A stretch of DNA of 37,143 bases, from positions 1-37,143 of the forward strand of contig LVLI01000349.1 in NCBI GenBank assembly GCA_001687465.1. Direction: 5' to 3'. A model generated the notes under the pieces. It did no database searches. It was not told where the DNA came from and was given only the letters and a program-made list of their open reading frames with translations. Below, piece by piece: positions 20,901-32,949 of the stretch; position 1 is the first letter of the stretch, and each line of letters begins with the position of its first letter. A program made the translations under genes and the position numbers. The DNA comes from Halocafeteria seosinensis (Eukaryota > Sar > Bigyra > Bicosoecida).

Positions 20901-23438
20901 TTTCCATACAAAGGGAACTTTGAAACTACGAAATCGGTCCGTCGATGTACCACTTTCTCCCTTTCCTTCTTGCCCCAGGTAGAGGAGAATTCCGCTCTTT
21001 GGCGAAGACGCTGCACTAGTGATACTCCCATTACTATTTGCTTGCAAAATGCCAGAAGAGTCACAATGTTGTTGATCAGAAAACATGCATTCATAGAGAG
21101 CCACCTGTGCCCTGTGATTAACATGCATTGTTTCCCCAAGTTTCCCGGTCTTTAATTCGAGCAGAGTAGTTTGTGGAGACTCCCTCATGACAGCATCAAT
21201 CACACCTTTCATTCCCCATTTCGACCCGGAAAGCTCATACTCTGTTGCTACTGTAAACTTCTTCTGTTTATCTTCCCTCTGAGATTTTGACTCAAAGAAA
21301 GAATGGCACCATTGAGAGATAGGGGTAAATGCTTTGCTAATTTCGTCCAGAGCCTCCCGCCCTGACATACCTGCGCAATACAGATCTGACAAAATCCCCG
21401 GACGCTTAAGTAGAGTTCTGCTAAAGTCTTCCAAAGCGCTTTTCTCCCATCTCTCTGCGGAGATAGCATATTCAAACAGCATATGTTTTAATTCTCCGAT
21501 TATCGCAGGTTTCGAGGCGCTGCCGCTAATGGCGATTTCATTCAAGACAGTACGCCGCTCACAATCGAAACTCGACGCAATCTTTGACGGCGAGAGCATT
21601 TGATCGGGAAGCACTATTAATGCATTTTCCTGGTCCGTTACGCAGATTTCGTTGATATCCTTGGCTTCAACTTTTTCGGTCACAATGATGTTGACAACAT
21701 CACCTACATGGACTTCCGTTTCAGCCCAAATCCCATTGAGAACAGTCTTCATTGACGGTTTCTGGAGTCCAACGGACACATGAAGGACCATGGAGCGCTT
21801 CAGTTTTGCAATGTGAGTCACAACACCACGGATCATATTAGACGCTGAATTTCGTGGCTCATAGCTCGCGGAGGGCTCTTCCTTTGTTAACCAGTCAATG
21901 AGTTCCTCTTCGACCGCTTCGAAACCATTCCATTCGCGGTGTTGGGAAGCGTTTTCCAATGCTTGAAGCATTATTTGGTCTTCGCTTAAGGAGTCTAAAC
22001 TGTTAGTAGTAGCATTCGCTTCTGTTTGATTCCCATTTGTGGTCGATAGACTCGCCTCAAGTTCATCCATAAATTGCCAAACTAAGGCGTCGAAATTTTC
22101 CGCATCCCCACTGTGCTCCTCTTCCATTTGTTGGAGTCTTCCTAACCATTTTGACGGGCTTGTCCGGACGCAATAATCACATTTTTCCTGCTGATCCACT
22201 TTCGATGATTCTTTGTTTGTGAATTGCAACTGTCGCTGAGTATTTTCCAGGGGTGAATTTTCATCGTTCGTTTCGTCAACTGCAGGAGACGGGCTCTTCA
22301 TCGAGATCTTACTGCATGTCCTCCCTGTAGACCTAGCTTTACGGTTGCTACTCTGCGGGCTGTACCGCTTGAAAACCCCTTTTTCGACGGTCGCTAGGAC
22401 TACCAGCATTCGCCGTTGATGAGGGGTTAAATCACTCCTACTACATGATTTTAATGGTGTTTCCGTCGGCACTCGGCTACATGAGTGAGAATCTGATGGA
22501 TTTCCCCCTTGGGAGTGGCTTTCACTCCCTTTCTTTCCTTTACCAGAATCGCCTCCATTTTCCGGTCCGGCCTTCGGATTGGGCGTGTTATATCGCCCCG
22601 TAGGGTTGCGCTCATGCTCTCGAGGAAGAATTAAATCAGTGTCATCTGCCAGAAGATTATTCTTGGACAAAAACTCCATTTCCATCTGAGATTGCAATAC
22701 ACACATACTAAGCTCTGTTAAACGATTTGAATGCGTTCATCGTCTACATACCGATCGAAGAAGTTTCAATACAGCATCGCCATTGTCATCGGCAGAGCTC
22801 TCCCTCTTAGTCGAACACGTCTTGCACGAAGATTCAATGTGCTGGTAGCGCTGCTCTTCGGGGCTTCCTGTGCGATTTGTCTCACCAGCTGGGTTCTCAT
22901 TTGTATGATCCACCATAACATGCGATGATCCGGAGCTTGAGACACGCAAGTTGTGATGATTAGCCTCGTTTAATGGCCTGGATCATAACATACGTGGCGT
23001 ACAGTGCGAACAGTATCATAAGTACCAAGCCCGTACATACTTTGGTCTCTGAGATTCTGCCCTCTCCTCGCGTTCACGTTGTCCTTGCATTGAAGCCAAT
23101 ATGGGTGCCTCCTCTTGTGAGCAGGGTTGTTGGGTGAAGGCGTGCCACTCAATCTTGCCACTGGGGGAATCAAATTCTGATTGAGTCTTTTCAGATTCCG
23201 CAATCTCGTCGAAGCAGGATATCAAGGATCTCGCCATGTTCTCCCCCTCCCCGTCCTCCATCCTCGTAGTAGAGTACTCCGCTGAGCTTTGTATGTGGGA
23301 TGCCGGAGCAGTTGTGGTGTCATCGTGACTGACTGCCTGAATATCGCCTCCTTGATCATCTTCATCGCTGTCAACGAGGTCAATGACAGCCGAAGACGAG
23401 GATGATGTCACTTTCTGTCGTTTAAGATAACTATCCAT
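17916..23438 (-). CDS. DNA2: DNA2 nuclease-helicase, three exons
   Basis: Exons are 23041-23438, 22752-22977 and 17916-22685, giving 1797 residues; introns of 63 and 66 bp. Dna2 processes Okazaki flaps and resects DNA ends. The RecB-type nuclease shows GVIDAVM (about 704), LLELKTGK (about 718) and HRAQVALYECMF. Its iron-sulphur cysteines are DCERR (about 581) and CDYCSVLPYC (about 852-861). The SF1B helicase shows GMPGTGKT (about 1251), VDEASQ (about 1360), GDAKQLPPL, YQYRMNEDI, TIDRFQGRDKSV and RRINVALTRAK. The N-terminal 208 residues are disordered and acidic and start with a SUMO-interaction-like VIDLVDSDEDD. Joining the two small upstream exons keeps the frame open and supplies an ATG start; without them the frame still opens at an ATG near 22706 or 22685. 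It is longer than yeast or human Dna2 (1522 and 1060). Confidence 0.93.
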
Positions 23439-23725
23439 TCTAACAAACTATCACTAAAAACCTCCCCACGACTGAAAAAAAAGTGGGATTAGAGGCGCAC
23501 AATACCATTAAATACACTACTTCTTGTCCTGGTTGACCGGGGACTCATTTTTGAATTCCAAAGATCTAAACGGTCGTTCAATCTTTTCGTTCACTTTGGT
23601 GGAAGTCGCTTGCGAAGTGACTCTCACGAGGTTTACGGGAGCATTTCGAAGTGAATTGAGTGTAATTTTGGTGGAATTTGATACAAGGTGACTATACCGT
23701 GCCGGGACAGTGAACGACGTGGACA

Positions 23726-24517
23726 ATGTCCTCCGCGAATGACAATGAGAATCAGCAACCTCCTCAGCAGCAATCAACACATACCGACGAGGAGGAAGAA
23801 CCACATTTAGGTGAGATTACGGCCGATTCAGAGTCGGCATGGCAAGATGGCGATAATGATCAAGATGGAGACGAAAATTCAGGTGAGTCCAGCAGTGCTG
23901 GGCACCCTGAAACTAACGTGAAGGATTGGATCCAATCCAAAGTCAAAGCAGAAGTACGCTCATTCATCAACAAGTTGGACTTGGAAGTCACTTGCCAACC
24001 TAGTCGGTGTTGACGTCCATACAGGTAGATCGACTGAATTCGCTAGGCCAGAGGGTGATACCTGTTGAAGTCCGAAACTGCTCGGTGATTAAAGGAGAGT
24101 CGGCTAGCTGGATGAACCGCATTGAAGCCAATACATCCTTCGACTTTGAACAGGTACGGTGACAGCAGTCGACCAATACCCTGTTCACAATGGAAAAGCA
24201 CATATATTACCTTGCCTGCAGATCCAACAAGTACTTCGCTCGGAACCTGAACCATGCCCCGTAAAACAAGGATATTCGTTTGTTTACGTGGTCCTCTTCA
24301 CCAACAAACTACCGCTTCTTGTGTAAGTGACAGCAACATCAACTAAATCGTATCACTTATTGTAGAATATACTGTACTTGAATTCCGTTGCAGTCCATAC
24401 ATCTACTCCACCACGGGACAATACCAGTCAAATGACCTGACTGAATGGGTGTTTATAAATAACAAGATGCAAGAGGCTCGTCGTTGGGTGGAATCTTACT
24501 CAGATATTCAAGGCTGA
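23726..24517 (+). CDS. Hypothetical acidic protein, four exons
   Basis: Exons are 23726-23953, 24025-24153, 24222-24322 and 24394-24517, giving 193 residues. The N-terminal 60 residues are disordered, Gln/Asp/Glu-rich (QQPPQQQSTHTDEEEE). A short amphipathic helix (VKDWIQSKVKAE) follows, then a compact folded part containing RVIPVEVRNCSVIKGES, QGYSFVYVVLFTNKLPLLV and a C-terminal helix LTEWVFINNKMQEARRWVES. I do not recognise the family. Intron 1 could instead start at 23987, adding 11 residues, but would then be only 38 bp, shorter than any other intron here. The stop codon is 15 bp from that of the convergent transporter, and the start is 287 bp from the divergent DNA2 start. Confidence 0.7.
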
Positions 24518-24532
24518 GAAACATCAGCTACA

Positions 24533-26278
24533 TTATTCTCCTCGTGAAATAGCAACTATCGTGAACGCACTGCTGACGAAGAAGATGATAATGCCAAAGC
24601 AAGCTAGAAGGATATGTGCCATGTTGGAAGGTGAGGTCCAAAGCTGCTCATCTTCTCGATTATCTCCAAGCCTTACTTTTATCAGAGGCGGTCCTATAAA
24701 TGCCAGGAAGCTACCGGCTATGCCTCCGGCCAACTCTAGAACGTGATCAACTTCGGGAATTACCAAAGCGACTCCCACAGGAACCAGCCATAACACTGTT
24801 GACACTATATATCTCTCTATTCGCCGTCTCCGATCTTTATACTGTTCCAAGAAGCGCCGGTCTACTAGTTGTTCATAGTCTTCCTTAAAAATCTCTTGCA
24901 TGGTTGAGGCTTTTCGAATATCGTCTAAGCGTTTGAGTTTTAGACACTTGAGAATTGCATTCCGAGCAACCATCTGCTCACTTGGCACTGTCAACAGAAA
25001 TTTAGACAATCACACATACAAGGCAATTAAGTCTTTCTGAGCCAAGTAATCCACTTACGAGTAAATATCATATTTGCTAGCACAGATACTTGCCCAAATG
25101 TAATAAGATGACTCCGTTTTTCTTTGAAGTTCGCAATAAAGTCACCAACAGAGTCGGAAAAGAGGAAGTGACCGAACGTTGATACGATTACCGAGAATAC
25201 AAACGCTATGCCCAATGACCAATTCGCGACAAATTTCAGTTGGAGTATGTCTGGGGAAGGACGACGCTTGCCCATACTTAGGTGCACCAGCGAAGCCTGG
25301 TGATGACAAACGAATGCAAATGTAATAGGGCCCACCGACGAAGGAAAGCGGTCCCCTATGCTCACGTATCGCGAGTCCGCATCATCGAGAGATTGCGCTT
25401 TAGACCACTTTACGATCACAAATATAGTAAAGAAACCCACAAATATGAGTGAGGTGAGGGAGTACGGCCACAGACCACCAAAGTCTTTCTTATAGAATAA
25501 CGCAAGAACTGGGATCGAGCAGAGGAAAAGAATCAGCGCAGGCTCAGTCGCAGCTGAGTGAGATGTGCCCACCATACTCTTCTGCAATGACGTGGAAGCA
25601 CGCAAATGAATTCGTTGCAGTGTAACTGAGGGGAGAAGCACACATAACCATACCAGCACATCTCTAATAATTATCCAATACGTCAACATCGCAGAGACGG
25701 AAAATAGCATTTCAAAGGTAAGCACTAAGTACCTCCCTCGAGATGTGAATGCTTTTCCAGCTAAGTCGTGAAATGAGTTCTGTTTATGGCTCACCATGAG
25801 ACCAAATAGCAACTTCACTGCAGTGGCAACGTAATTCCCAAACCCCAGACAGATCAGTACACCAAACGAACAGACCGATAATAACACGGTTTGAGACTTA
25901 CATGTATAGTTCGACAAGAGAGCAATTAACGTCAGTAGTCCAAGTCCAAGAACCAATCCGCATTCACGCATAGCCATAGGTAAACCTAAGATTCCCGAGC
26001 CAATGATGGCATTTGTAAAGTTGGCCACCGCCACAAAGTTTGTTGGAGCTTTTCGCCGTTTGATATTCATCCTCAAATCTCCTAAACATGATGGGGTGTC
26101 GGTCTCTGACTGCTCCAGATTCATAGGCTCTACCGTGTGATTCGTGCCCTCCGTGCCATAATTGCTCGTATGGGTCCCATGGTCCACCAAAACTGCATGC
26201 GCACGAAATCATCACACAAGGTATTTCGATACCAGGGAATCCGGTAGACGTACGCTCAGTTGCATCTGGTTCCGCCAT
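24533..26278 (-). CDS. Amino-acid/auxin permease family transporter (SLC38-like), five exons
   Basis: Exons are 26254-26278, 25902-26192, 25654-25817, 25059-25581 and 24533-24987, giving 485 residues. The first coding exon is only 25 bp (MAEPDATE); it is needed because the second exon has no ATG before the conserved core. TM1 carries VANFTNAIIGSGILGLPMAM, the family signature. Restored junctions give NYTLKLLFGLMVSHKQNSFH, the YWIIIRDVL helix, FAFVCHHQASLVHLSMGKR, and MIFTLPSEQMVARNAI, all matching SLC38-type sodium-coupled or vacuolar amino-acid transporters. About 11 helices are visible, the last near ILLACFGIIIFFVSSAFTIV. A charged loop of about 60 residues lies before the last two or three helices. 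Substrate unknown. Confidence 0.9.
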
Positions 26279-26744
26279 TAACCTGTATAGGAGACATGAA
26301 AACTGTGGTACCTAACTAAAGTGGCCTTGTGAACTAAACGTTCGAGGCCTATTTTGATACAATCTGTACCTCCTACGGCCACTCCAATCGCATAACCGTC
26401 TTTAACTACTGCGTTTTACCCTGGGTATCTGTTCAATTCCGTCATGGAGACCGCTCATAGGCTGCATAAAGTGATACTAACCAATCTTCAACCTGAGCTC
26501 TCGGGCTCAGTAAGTGCGGGTGCCAGCAGTGGCTAGCACACCACTATTCATACGGGTAATAGATGTTCCACAGCTGTTAGTCTCAGAATTGTCATGGCAC
26601 AAAAGTGGCAATGGGAAATCTTAAAGCTCGTGTGAAACCTTTTTGGGCAAAATGTGGCAGTTCTTGTGTACAATTGTACCAATTCTGTCTACTGAAACTA
26701 AGGTCAATCTAGCGGCAGATCATCCGATGCCGCAGATGTCATAG
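26279..26744. other. Intergenic region upstream of the amino-acid transporter
   Basis: This 466 bp gap lies between the transporter start and the stop of the first GPCR. I see no exon, RNA gene or strong repeat. It should contain the transporter promoter. Confidence 0.5.
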
Positions 26745-28227
26745 TTATGCAAATGTGCTATCCGTCGATGCGTCACTTGTTCGATGATAAAATTGATTTA
26801 TATCCTTTACCTTCAGTGATCGTTCGTAATCATGATTAATCTCCAGCGGATCACTGTGTAGCGCCTCCATACTCGGCATAAATGTTTCGCTACTTTGGGC
26901 GTACGATTCAGCAGAGAGTTCGCGATACGATCCTAGCGCCTCTTCTTCCATTGACGGGCGGCGTGAATTTGTTAAGCAAAATAGCCACTCGCGAGCTCTC
27001 GAATTGGTACTGACGAACACAATAGCATTGAGAAACCCTTGAATGGGTGCAGTGGCAGCAGCAAAATACCTAATAGTTTCCGTGCCATAAATTGTTCCAT
27101 CTGCATCAAGCGTAGACAATGACCTTAATCAGTAATCCTTTCCATATCTCACACGCCTTGTTCTCTTACGGAACATACCTTTGACGAATCCCACCCCCAT
27201 TTCGTGAATCAGCATCGCAATCCACACCACTATGAAAGTCGTAGAATACGCCATTAAGGTGAATATGAACTTCCGAGCATGGCTAGCCGACTCAACGCTC
27301 TTTTTCGCAAGAAAGTTATTTCTAATATTTATCTGTGAAAGCAAAATAAATCCAGTACAATGAGTACTGCCACGGGCAATTGTGAGGGACATACCACTAT
27401 GTGGCCGTTAAGGAGGAATATGATAAACCATATAGCCATTTGAGGAATAGCGTGAAAAGACCCAGGGGCATTTACCCAGCACCAAATTCCTTCATTAACC
27501 CGTCCCATCGTTAAATACTGAGCAGTGACACAGGCAACAGCAACTGACCACGCCACAACGTGATACCAAACGTAACGAGTTCGGGAAAATTTCCCAGACA
27601 AGTCAGATTCGTGTTTAAAGATAAACTGTAACATTCAAAACAAAGAAGCAACAAAATTGTTCACCAACGAGCTCATAGCATCGCAACTACGGTAAACATA
27701 CCCGATGGAGTTCTATCGCTAGTATTAGATTCCTGTGACCGACAATAGGAACACGAAAGGTCACCAATATTTGACGAAATTGCTACAGAGGAGCACTTAC
27801 CACATAGCTGTGGACATTGGGAAGAATGCTGCAAGTTGCAGGAAAACAAAGTATCGCGCGGATATGGCCATCGGCGAAGCACGAGACTAACTTCGTTATA
27901 CTTACATCTTCCGATCACCTGCACTGTGCAGATGGTATCAATTGTAAAATCTCTGGGTATCCCGAGCGATAGTGTAAAGAATAGTCCTCCAAAGAAATTC
28001 GACACCGAGAGCCAAAATAGCTGCAGCAAATAACCTTGCGCCAAAGCCTTCACTTTCTCCCGTCGGGACACCGTTTCGGGCTGCACACGCCAGGAACCCC
28101 AACTCGTAGCATAGAAGGAGACGATGATTACCAACGCCCCCACCATGCAGAGACACCCAGCCGTGGCGACGACAATCTGGCCGTCTCTGACCTCCTGAGG
28201 GGGAGGGTCAGCTGTATGTTCGACCAT
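26745..28227 (-). CDS. cAMP-receptor-like GPCR, paralogue A, six exons
   Basis: Exons are 27906-28227, 27801-27828, 27702-27732, 27395-27625, 27179-27332 and 26745-27100, giving 373 residues. It is a seven-helix receptor of the cAR/GCR1-like class. Exon 1 encodes TM1 (VVATAGCLCMVGALVIIVSF) and TM2 (LLQLFWLSVSNFFGGLFF). Two micro-exons (28 and 31 bp) encode TM3 (FFPMSTAMWNLILAIELHR). Exon 4 has TM4, the extracellular NEGIWCW block and TM5. Exon 5 has TM6 (TLMAYSTTFIVVWIAMLI), and exon 6 has TM7 (ATAPIQGFLNAIVFV) and the tail. The tail holds RRPSMEEEALGSYRELS and ends FYHRTSDASTDSTFA, both with basic-Ser/Thr sites of PKA type. The ligand is unknown. Confidence 0.88.
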
Positions 28228-28786
28228 CTGAAAGCTCCTATTATGGATGTAATGAGTCCCTAGGACCCTTCAAAGCGGACAATTCCCGGCTTCATCCCCC
28301 TGGGAATACACATTAAGGCGATGAACTATTCATACAGGGCAAGTATGTAAATCTAACCCTTTAAAAGGTAGGAACTTAACACTTTTCAACCTAATCCAAC
28401 CACTGACACGTGAGAGATTAAGCTAAACTCCAGACAACTGAACGCGGAAATTTTGTGAAGTTCATATATGTGGGTTATTTAGTAAGGACATGATAGGGCC
28501 GGAGTGCCTTCACTCCGACGGCCAAGACATTATACTGGGTTGCTTCACTTGTGTTATGTCGTACGGCATGTATCGGTGGAATGCATGTTCAGTTCCTATA
28601 CACACTCGCGTCAACGAATCCTTCCGTGTACCATGAACCAAACTCGCGCTAGTGTCGTTAGAACTCTCGACTTGTCTTCCCTGTTCCTGTATAGCAGACG
28701 AGCTCGCGCGGATGATTCTAATACCTCTTTCCAAGCCTTCTTTCCTCGATAGGTCCACATCCTGAACTACCTCTTCAGCTGTCACT
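28228..28786. other. Spacer between GPCR paralogues A and B
   Basis: This 559 bp gap holds no exon I can support. A minus-strand open frame (28510-28902) runs from inside the last exon of paralogue B into the gap in another frame and shows no family features. Confidence 0.5.
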
Positions 28787-30291
28787 TCAAAGTATGTCAT
28801 AGGCGGATTCCCGACTTGCTTGCCGGTAGAAACCCTCCACCTCTTCAGATTCGACTCGAGCAAGTTCATGATTGCCCCTCCTTGTTCCTCCAGCGTAGGC
28901 ACTCAGAGCGCTTTCTTCGCTACCCGTATACGTCTCACTACTGTAAGCATTCGTTTCGTAGCTCTCAGCTTTGGAATCTTCAGAAAATTCACGGTAAGAT
29001 CCAAGTGCCTCCTCTTCCATTGATGGATGCCGCGACTCAGTTAAGCAGCAAAGCCATTCCCGTGCTCTTGAATTAGTCGACAAGAAAACGATAGCGTTCA
29101 AGTAGCCTTGAGCAGGAGTAGTCACTGCAACAAAATATCTGATAGTCGCCGTACCGTAGATGTATCCTTCTGTATTACGGCAAACCCAAGAATGGTAATA
29201 ATAGAAAGATTTGACAATCTGAATAGGCGCAGCTTACCGTCAATATAGCCAACACCCATTTCATGGATCATGATACCAATAAACGCCATTAAAAACGTGG
29301 TAGAGTAGGCCATCAAGGTCAGGATAAACTTTCTGGCATGATTGTTGGTTTCCTGCGGTTTCCCCCGAAGGAGGTTCTTCCTCACAGAAATCTGGAAACA
29401 AACGAGCATATATAACGAAACATGAGCCTCTCGAACTAAGGTAAACGCAACGTACCACAATATGAATGTTCAGAATAATCACAATGAACCAGATAGCCAT
29501 CTGTGGAATTGCCGACGTTGCATCTGGGATATCTATCCAACACCAGATGCCTTCGTTCACCACCCCCATCCCAAGATACTGGCCAACGACGAACGGGATA
29601 GGGGACAGCCACGCTATAAAGTGATACATCCGATATCGGTTCCTATCAAACGTCCCAGATAGGTCAGACTCATGTTTAAAAATGAACTGCAAAGTTAGGC
29701 ATCAAAGGTAAGACGATGAATCCTCAATTTCGTTACATGATTCAGACGTACCCGATAGAGTTCGGTTGATAGAATCAAATTCCTGCACACCAACATATCG
29801 TCCCAGAATCAATGCTATCAAAGCACACTGTAAAGATCGACGACTTACCAAAACGCCGTCGCCAAGGGAAAATAGGCTGCATACAGGAGACACAGAGAGC
29901 AATGAACCACATCATCCAATGACAGCGTCGGAATCGTCCGGGGGTACTTACATCGGCCGATTGTTTGAGCTATGCAGACATCATTAATGTCGTAATCATC
30001 CGGGATAGCCAACGACATTACGAAAAATAAGCCTCCAAAAAAATTAGACACGGACAGCCAAAATAGCTGTAGTAGATAGCCTTGTGCCAATGCTTTCACC
30101 CTTTCTGTCCTCGAAGCTTTGGTTGAATCGACACGCCAGGATCCCCAGCTGGTGTTGTAGAACGACGTCGTTATTATAAGCGCTCCAATCATGCAGAGGG
30201 CGCCGGAACATGCCAGCACAATCTGGCTTTTCCTGACTTCACTCGGGGGTGGATCGGCGCTGTATTCAATGGTGTCCTGCATTGTATACAT
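28787..30291 (-). CDS. cAMP-receptor-like GPCR, paralogue B, six exons
   Basis: Exons are 29952-30291, 29849-29876, 29752-29782, 29456-29686, 29238-29391 and 28787-29169, giving 388 residues. The intron positions, phases and exon sizes 28, 31, 231 and 154 bp match paralogue A exactly. The N-terminus is MYTMQDTIEYSADPPPSEVR; a start nine bases later is possible. TM3 reads YFPLATAFWNLILSTELYR and the extracellular block is VNEGIWCWIDIP. The tail holds RHPSMEEEALGSYREFSED and then a longer Glu/Ser/Tyr-rich segment ending FYRQASRESAYDIL. It is the longest-tailed of the four. It is intact and probably functional. Confidence 0.88.
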
Positions 30292-31469
30292 GTTTAAAAG
30301 TCCCACAGCTGGATCCAGGTTCCATAATCACGAGAACCAAGAAAGACCCAATGGTGGGTTATATACGATCCACTAGAGAAGACACACGTGCGTGTGGGTG
30401 GGCGAACACCACGCAAGCAATTCCTAGCAGAGTTATTGAATATTGAATACCCTATTCTACGGAATTCCAACCGGTGTAGAAGGTGTGAAGGACGCGGGTC
30501 CGCAAACAGCTGCGAATCTTCGGCAGATGGAGGTGAAACCTTAAAGTCTCACTACCTGTAGGTTATTGGGTCTTAAATGCCGGTGCAGCCGTACGTTTCA
30601 TAAGGTTCATGTGTGTGTTTTGGTATTGCTCCTACCGGAAGACGTGCCTGCTGCACGCTACGCTAACCCGTGTGAGGGGTGTCAACCCTACCCGGAAACG
30701 GTCCAAAATCTTCACGTTGTGGCGCGTCAACGTGACTGACAGTTTGGCCGTCATCAGCTTGTAGAAGTTCCGCATCTCCCTTGTTCCCCAGCGGGAGCCC
30801 GGTGCTTTCCTGGCAATCCTCTTGAGGAACTTGATTGCGTCTTCCCCGCGTTACTTCTTTAGTTCCTCGCTGTGGCTCAGTACGCGAAGGGATCTCTACC
30901 ATACCAACGGTACAACTCACAGTATGCGACAGTATGATTACGTAGAGATGTTCCACTGCTGCAAGCTTGGTGGACATAGTACACTCGACTCACTTCGGAC
31001 GAATGTCGTGCGGCAATGGAAACTCCACTTTAACATCGCGATAGCTACACAGGTCGACTTCTCCAATAACGGGGGTTCCCCACGTGCGAGTGCTGCTACC
31101 TTCTGCACTGCTGTACTCCTTAAATACCAAACAATACACGCATCACCAACACTTTAGAGTTTAACACCAGTAACACCAGCATGCTTATACCACTGAGTGG
31201 TGACCACTCCTTACGGACCGCCCAAAAACTCTTATATCGGTTAATCAACACACCCTGTTCATAGACCCCACTAGGAACGCATAATGAAGTGTATCTGTGT
31301 GTGCGCCTGGAGGGTGAGTCGTATGGAGCCAACTGAGCACTCGCCGATCTTGTTCCTTCATTTGGTTCCTCGCCTTAAAACTCAATGCTGTTTCTTGTAC
31401 GTTACTTGTAGACTTTTGCCTATGCTTCCTTATCCTCAGCGTAAAGTAAACTGCACGCATTATAGAACA
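30292..31469. other. 1.2 kb spacer between GPCR paralogues B and C
   Basis: No complete gene is seen. A 72-codon stop-free stretch on the minus strand (about 30632-30850) has codon choice like a real exon but lacks a start context and a family match; it is described under findings. The rest shows nothing beyond short overlapping open frames. Confidence 0.5.
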
Positions 31470-32949
31470 TCACCAGCTTCCTCTCCCCCCGGAAAAATAG
31501 TATTCGTTCAACTCCATTGTGTCAGTTGAGTTAGTTCCATCAACTTCGTCCAAGTCATCGAGCAGCCTATGACTGACCATCGCGTTGTCAACCATAAGCG
31601 ATCCCTTAGAGAATGCACGATACGAGCCCAAAGCATCTTCTTCTATCGAAGACTTCCGAGAGTACCTTGAGCAACAGAGCCAATCTCTGGCTCTCGAATT
31701 GGTGAGAGCAAACACGATAGCGTTCAAGAACCCTTGCGCGGGCACAGTAACAGCTGCCGCATACCTAATATTTGTAGTACCGTAAATCGTTTCATCTGCG
31801 TCACAGAATTTTTGTAAGTTTGGTCATTAAGAACAGCTTTTCTGTGTCTATAAGACATACCATGCACGTATCCGACTCCCATTTCATGTATAAGCATTGC
31901 TATAAAAATTACGAGGAACGTCGTTGAGTAAGCCATTAACGTCAGTATGAACTTCTTAGCATGTCTAGTGGACTCACTAGTCGGTCCGGCAAGTAAGGTA
32001 TTCCGTACAGCGATCTGGTTGGAATAAGCCCGTTAATAGGGTAGACAAGAATAATCACAAGCGAAGATCGAAACGTTTGTGTTCGGCTTACTACGATGCG
32101 CAGGTTCAGAATCATCACGACGAACCAGATAGCCATCTCCGGTAAGGGGGAAATTCCGTTGATCATCATTCCGTTTGTATGGAAAGCACCGATCCAGCAC
32201 CAAATCCCCTCGTTGATAGGCCGCATGCCAAAGTATTGGCCGGCAACGCACGGGATCGGTATAATCCACGCACATGCATGATACCAGTAATAGCGACGAC
32301 GTGAAAAGTTCCCACACAGGTCGAACTCGTACTTAAAAATAAACTGTGCACCGTTGACAAAAAAAAACCTCTGAGGAATGGCGAATTATGTATGCAAGAA
32401 CAGCCTCTGGCATACCTGGTAGAGCTCAACAGACAAGACCAAGTTCCTGCGGATATGCGTAGCTAGAATTGGTACGACACTCTACATACTTCCGACACTT
32501 ACCAAATAGCAGTTACCAAAGGAAAATATGCTGAATCGGAGTAAAACAATATTCCAAGTGATTTCGGTTACGGATAACCAGAGTGAGTTTCAACACGTAC
32601 ATCTTCCGAGAAGTTGAAATGTACAAGCGGCGTTAACAGTGAAGTCCCTCGGGATAGTCAATGCCAACGCAAAGAAGGCACCTCCAAAGAAGTTGGATAC
32701 GGAGAGCCAGAACAGTTGCAGCAAATACCCTTGCGCCAGTGCTTTCACTTTTTCATTTTTTGAAGCGGTTGCAGGATCCTTCACACGCCAACTCCCCCAG
32801 CTCGTGACGTAGAATGAAACGATGATAGTCAACGCTCCCACCATACACAAGCATCCAGAAACGGCCACGACAATTTGTCCTGTCCTCACTTCACTGGGTG
32901 GAGGAGGGCTCATCTTTGTTGCCAAGGCCTGGTAGCCCTCTGTACTCAT
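31470..32949 (-). CDS. cAMP-receptor-like GPCR, paralogue C (divergent), six exons
   Basis: Exons are 32601-32949, 32503-32530, 32416-32446, 32092-32343, 31861-32014 and 31470-31795, giving 379 residues. The exon plan is the same as in its neighbours. Exon 4 is 21 bp longer than in A and B (seven extra residues in the second extracellular loop, around FHTNGMMINGISPLPEM). It is the most altered copy: FKYEFDLCGNF replaces the FKHESDLSGKF pattern in the second intracellular region. The tail keeps SRKSSIEEDALGSYRAFS but then diverges and ends YYFSGGRGSW, losing the FYRRTS-type end. The frame is fully open. The start ATG at 32949 gives MSTEGYQALATKM; an internal Met nearer the conserved block is an alternative. 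Confidence 0.86.

Noticed and set aside
23517-23804. 95-codon minus-strand frame between DNA2 and the hypothetical gene
   Set aside because: It overlaps the well-spliced plus-strand gene antisense and lies in the shared promoter; no family resemblance.
28510-28902. 130-codon minus-strand frame overlapping the end of GPCR paralogue B
   Set aside because: It is a second frame of the last exon extended into the spacer. The receptor frame itself ends normally with a tail like its paralogues.
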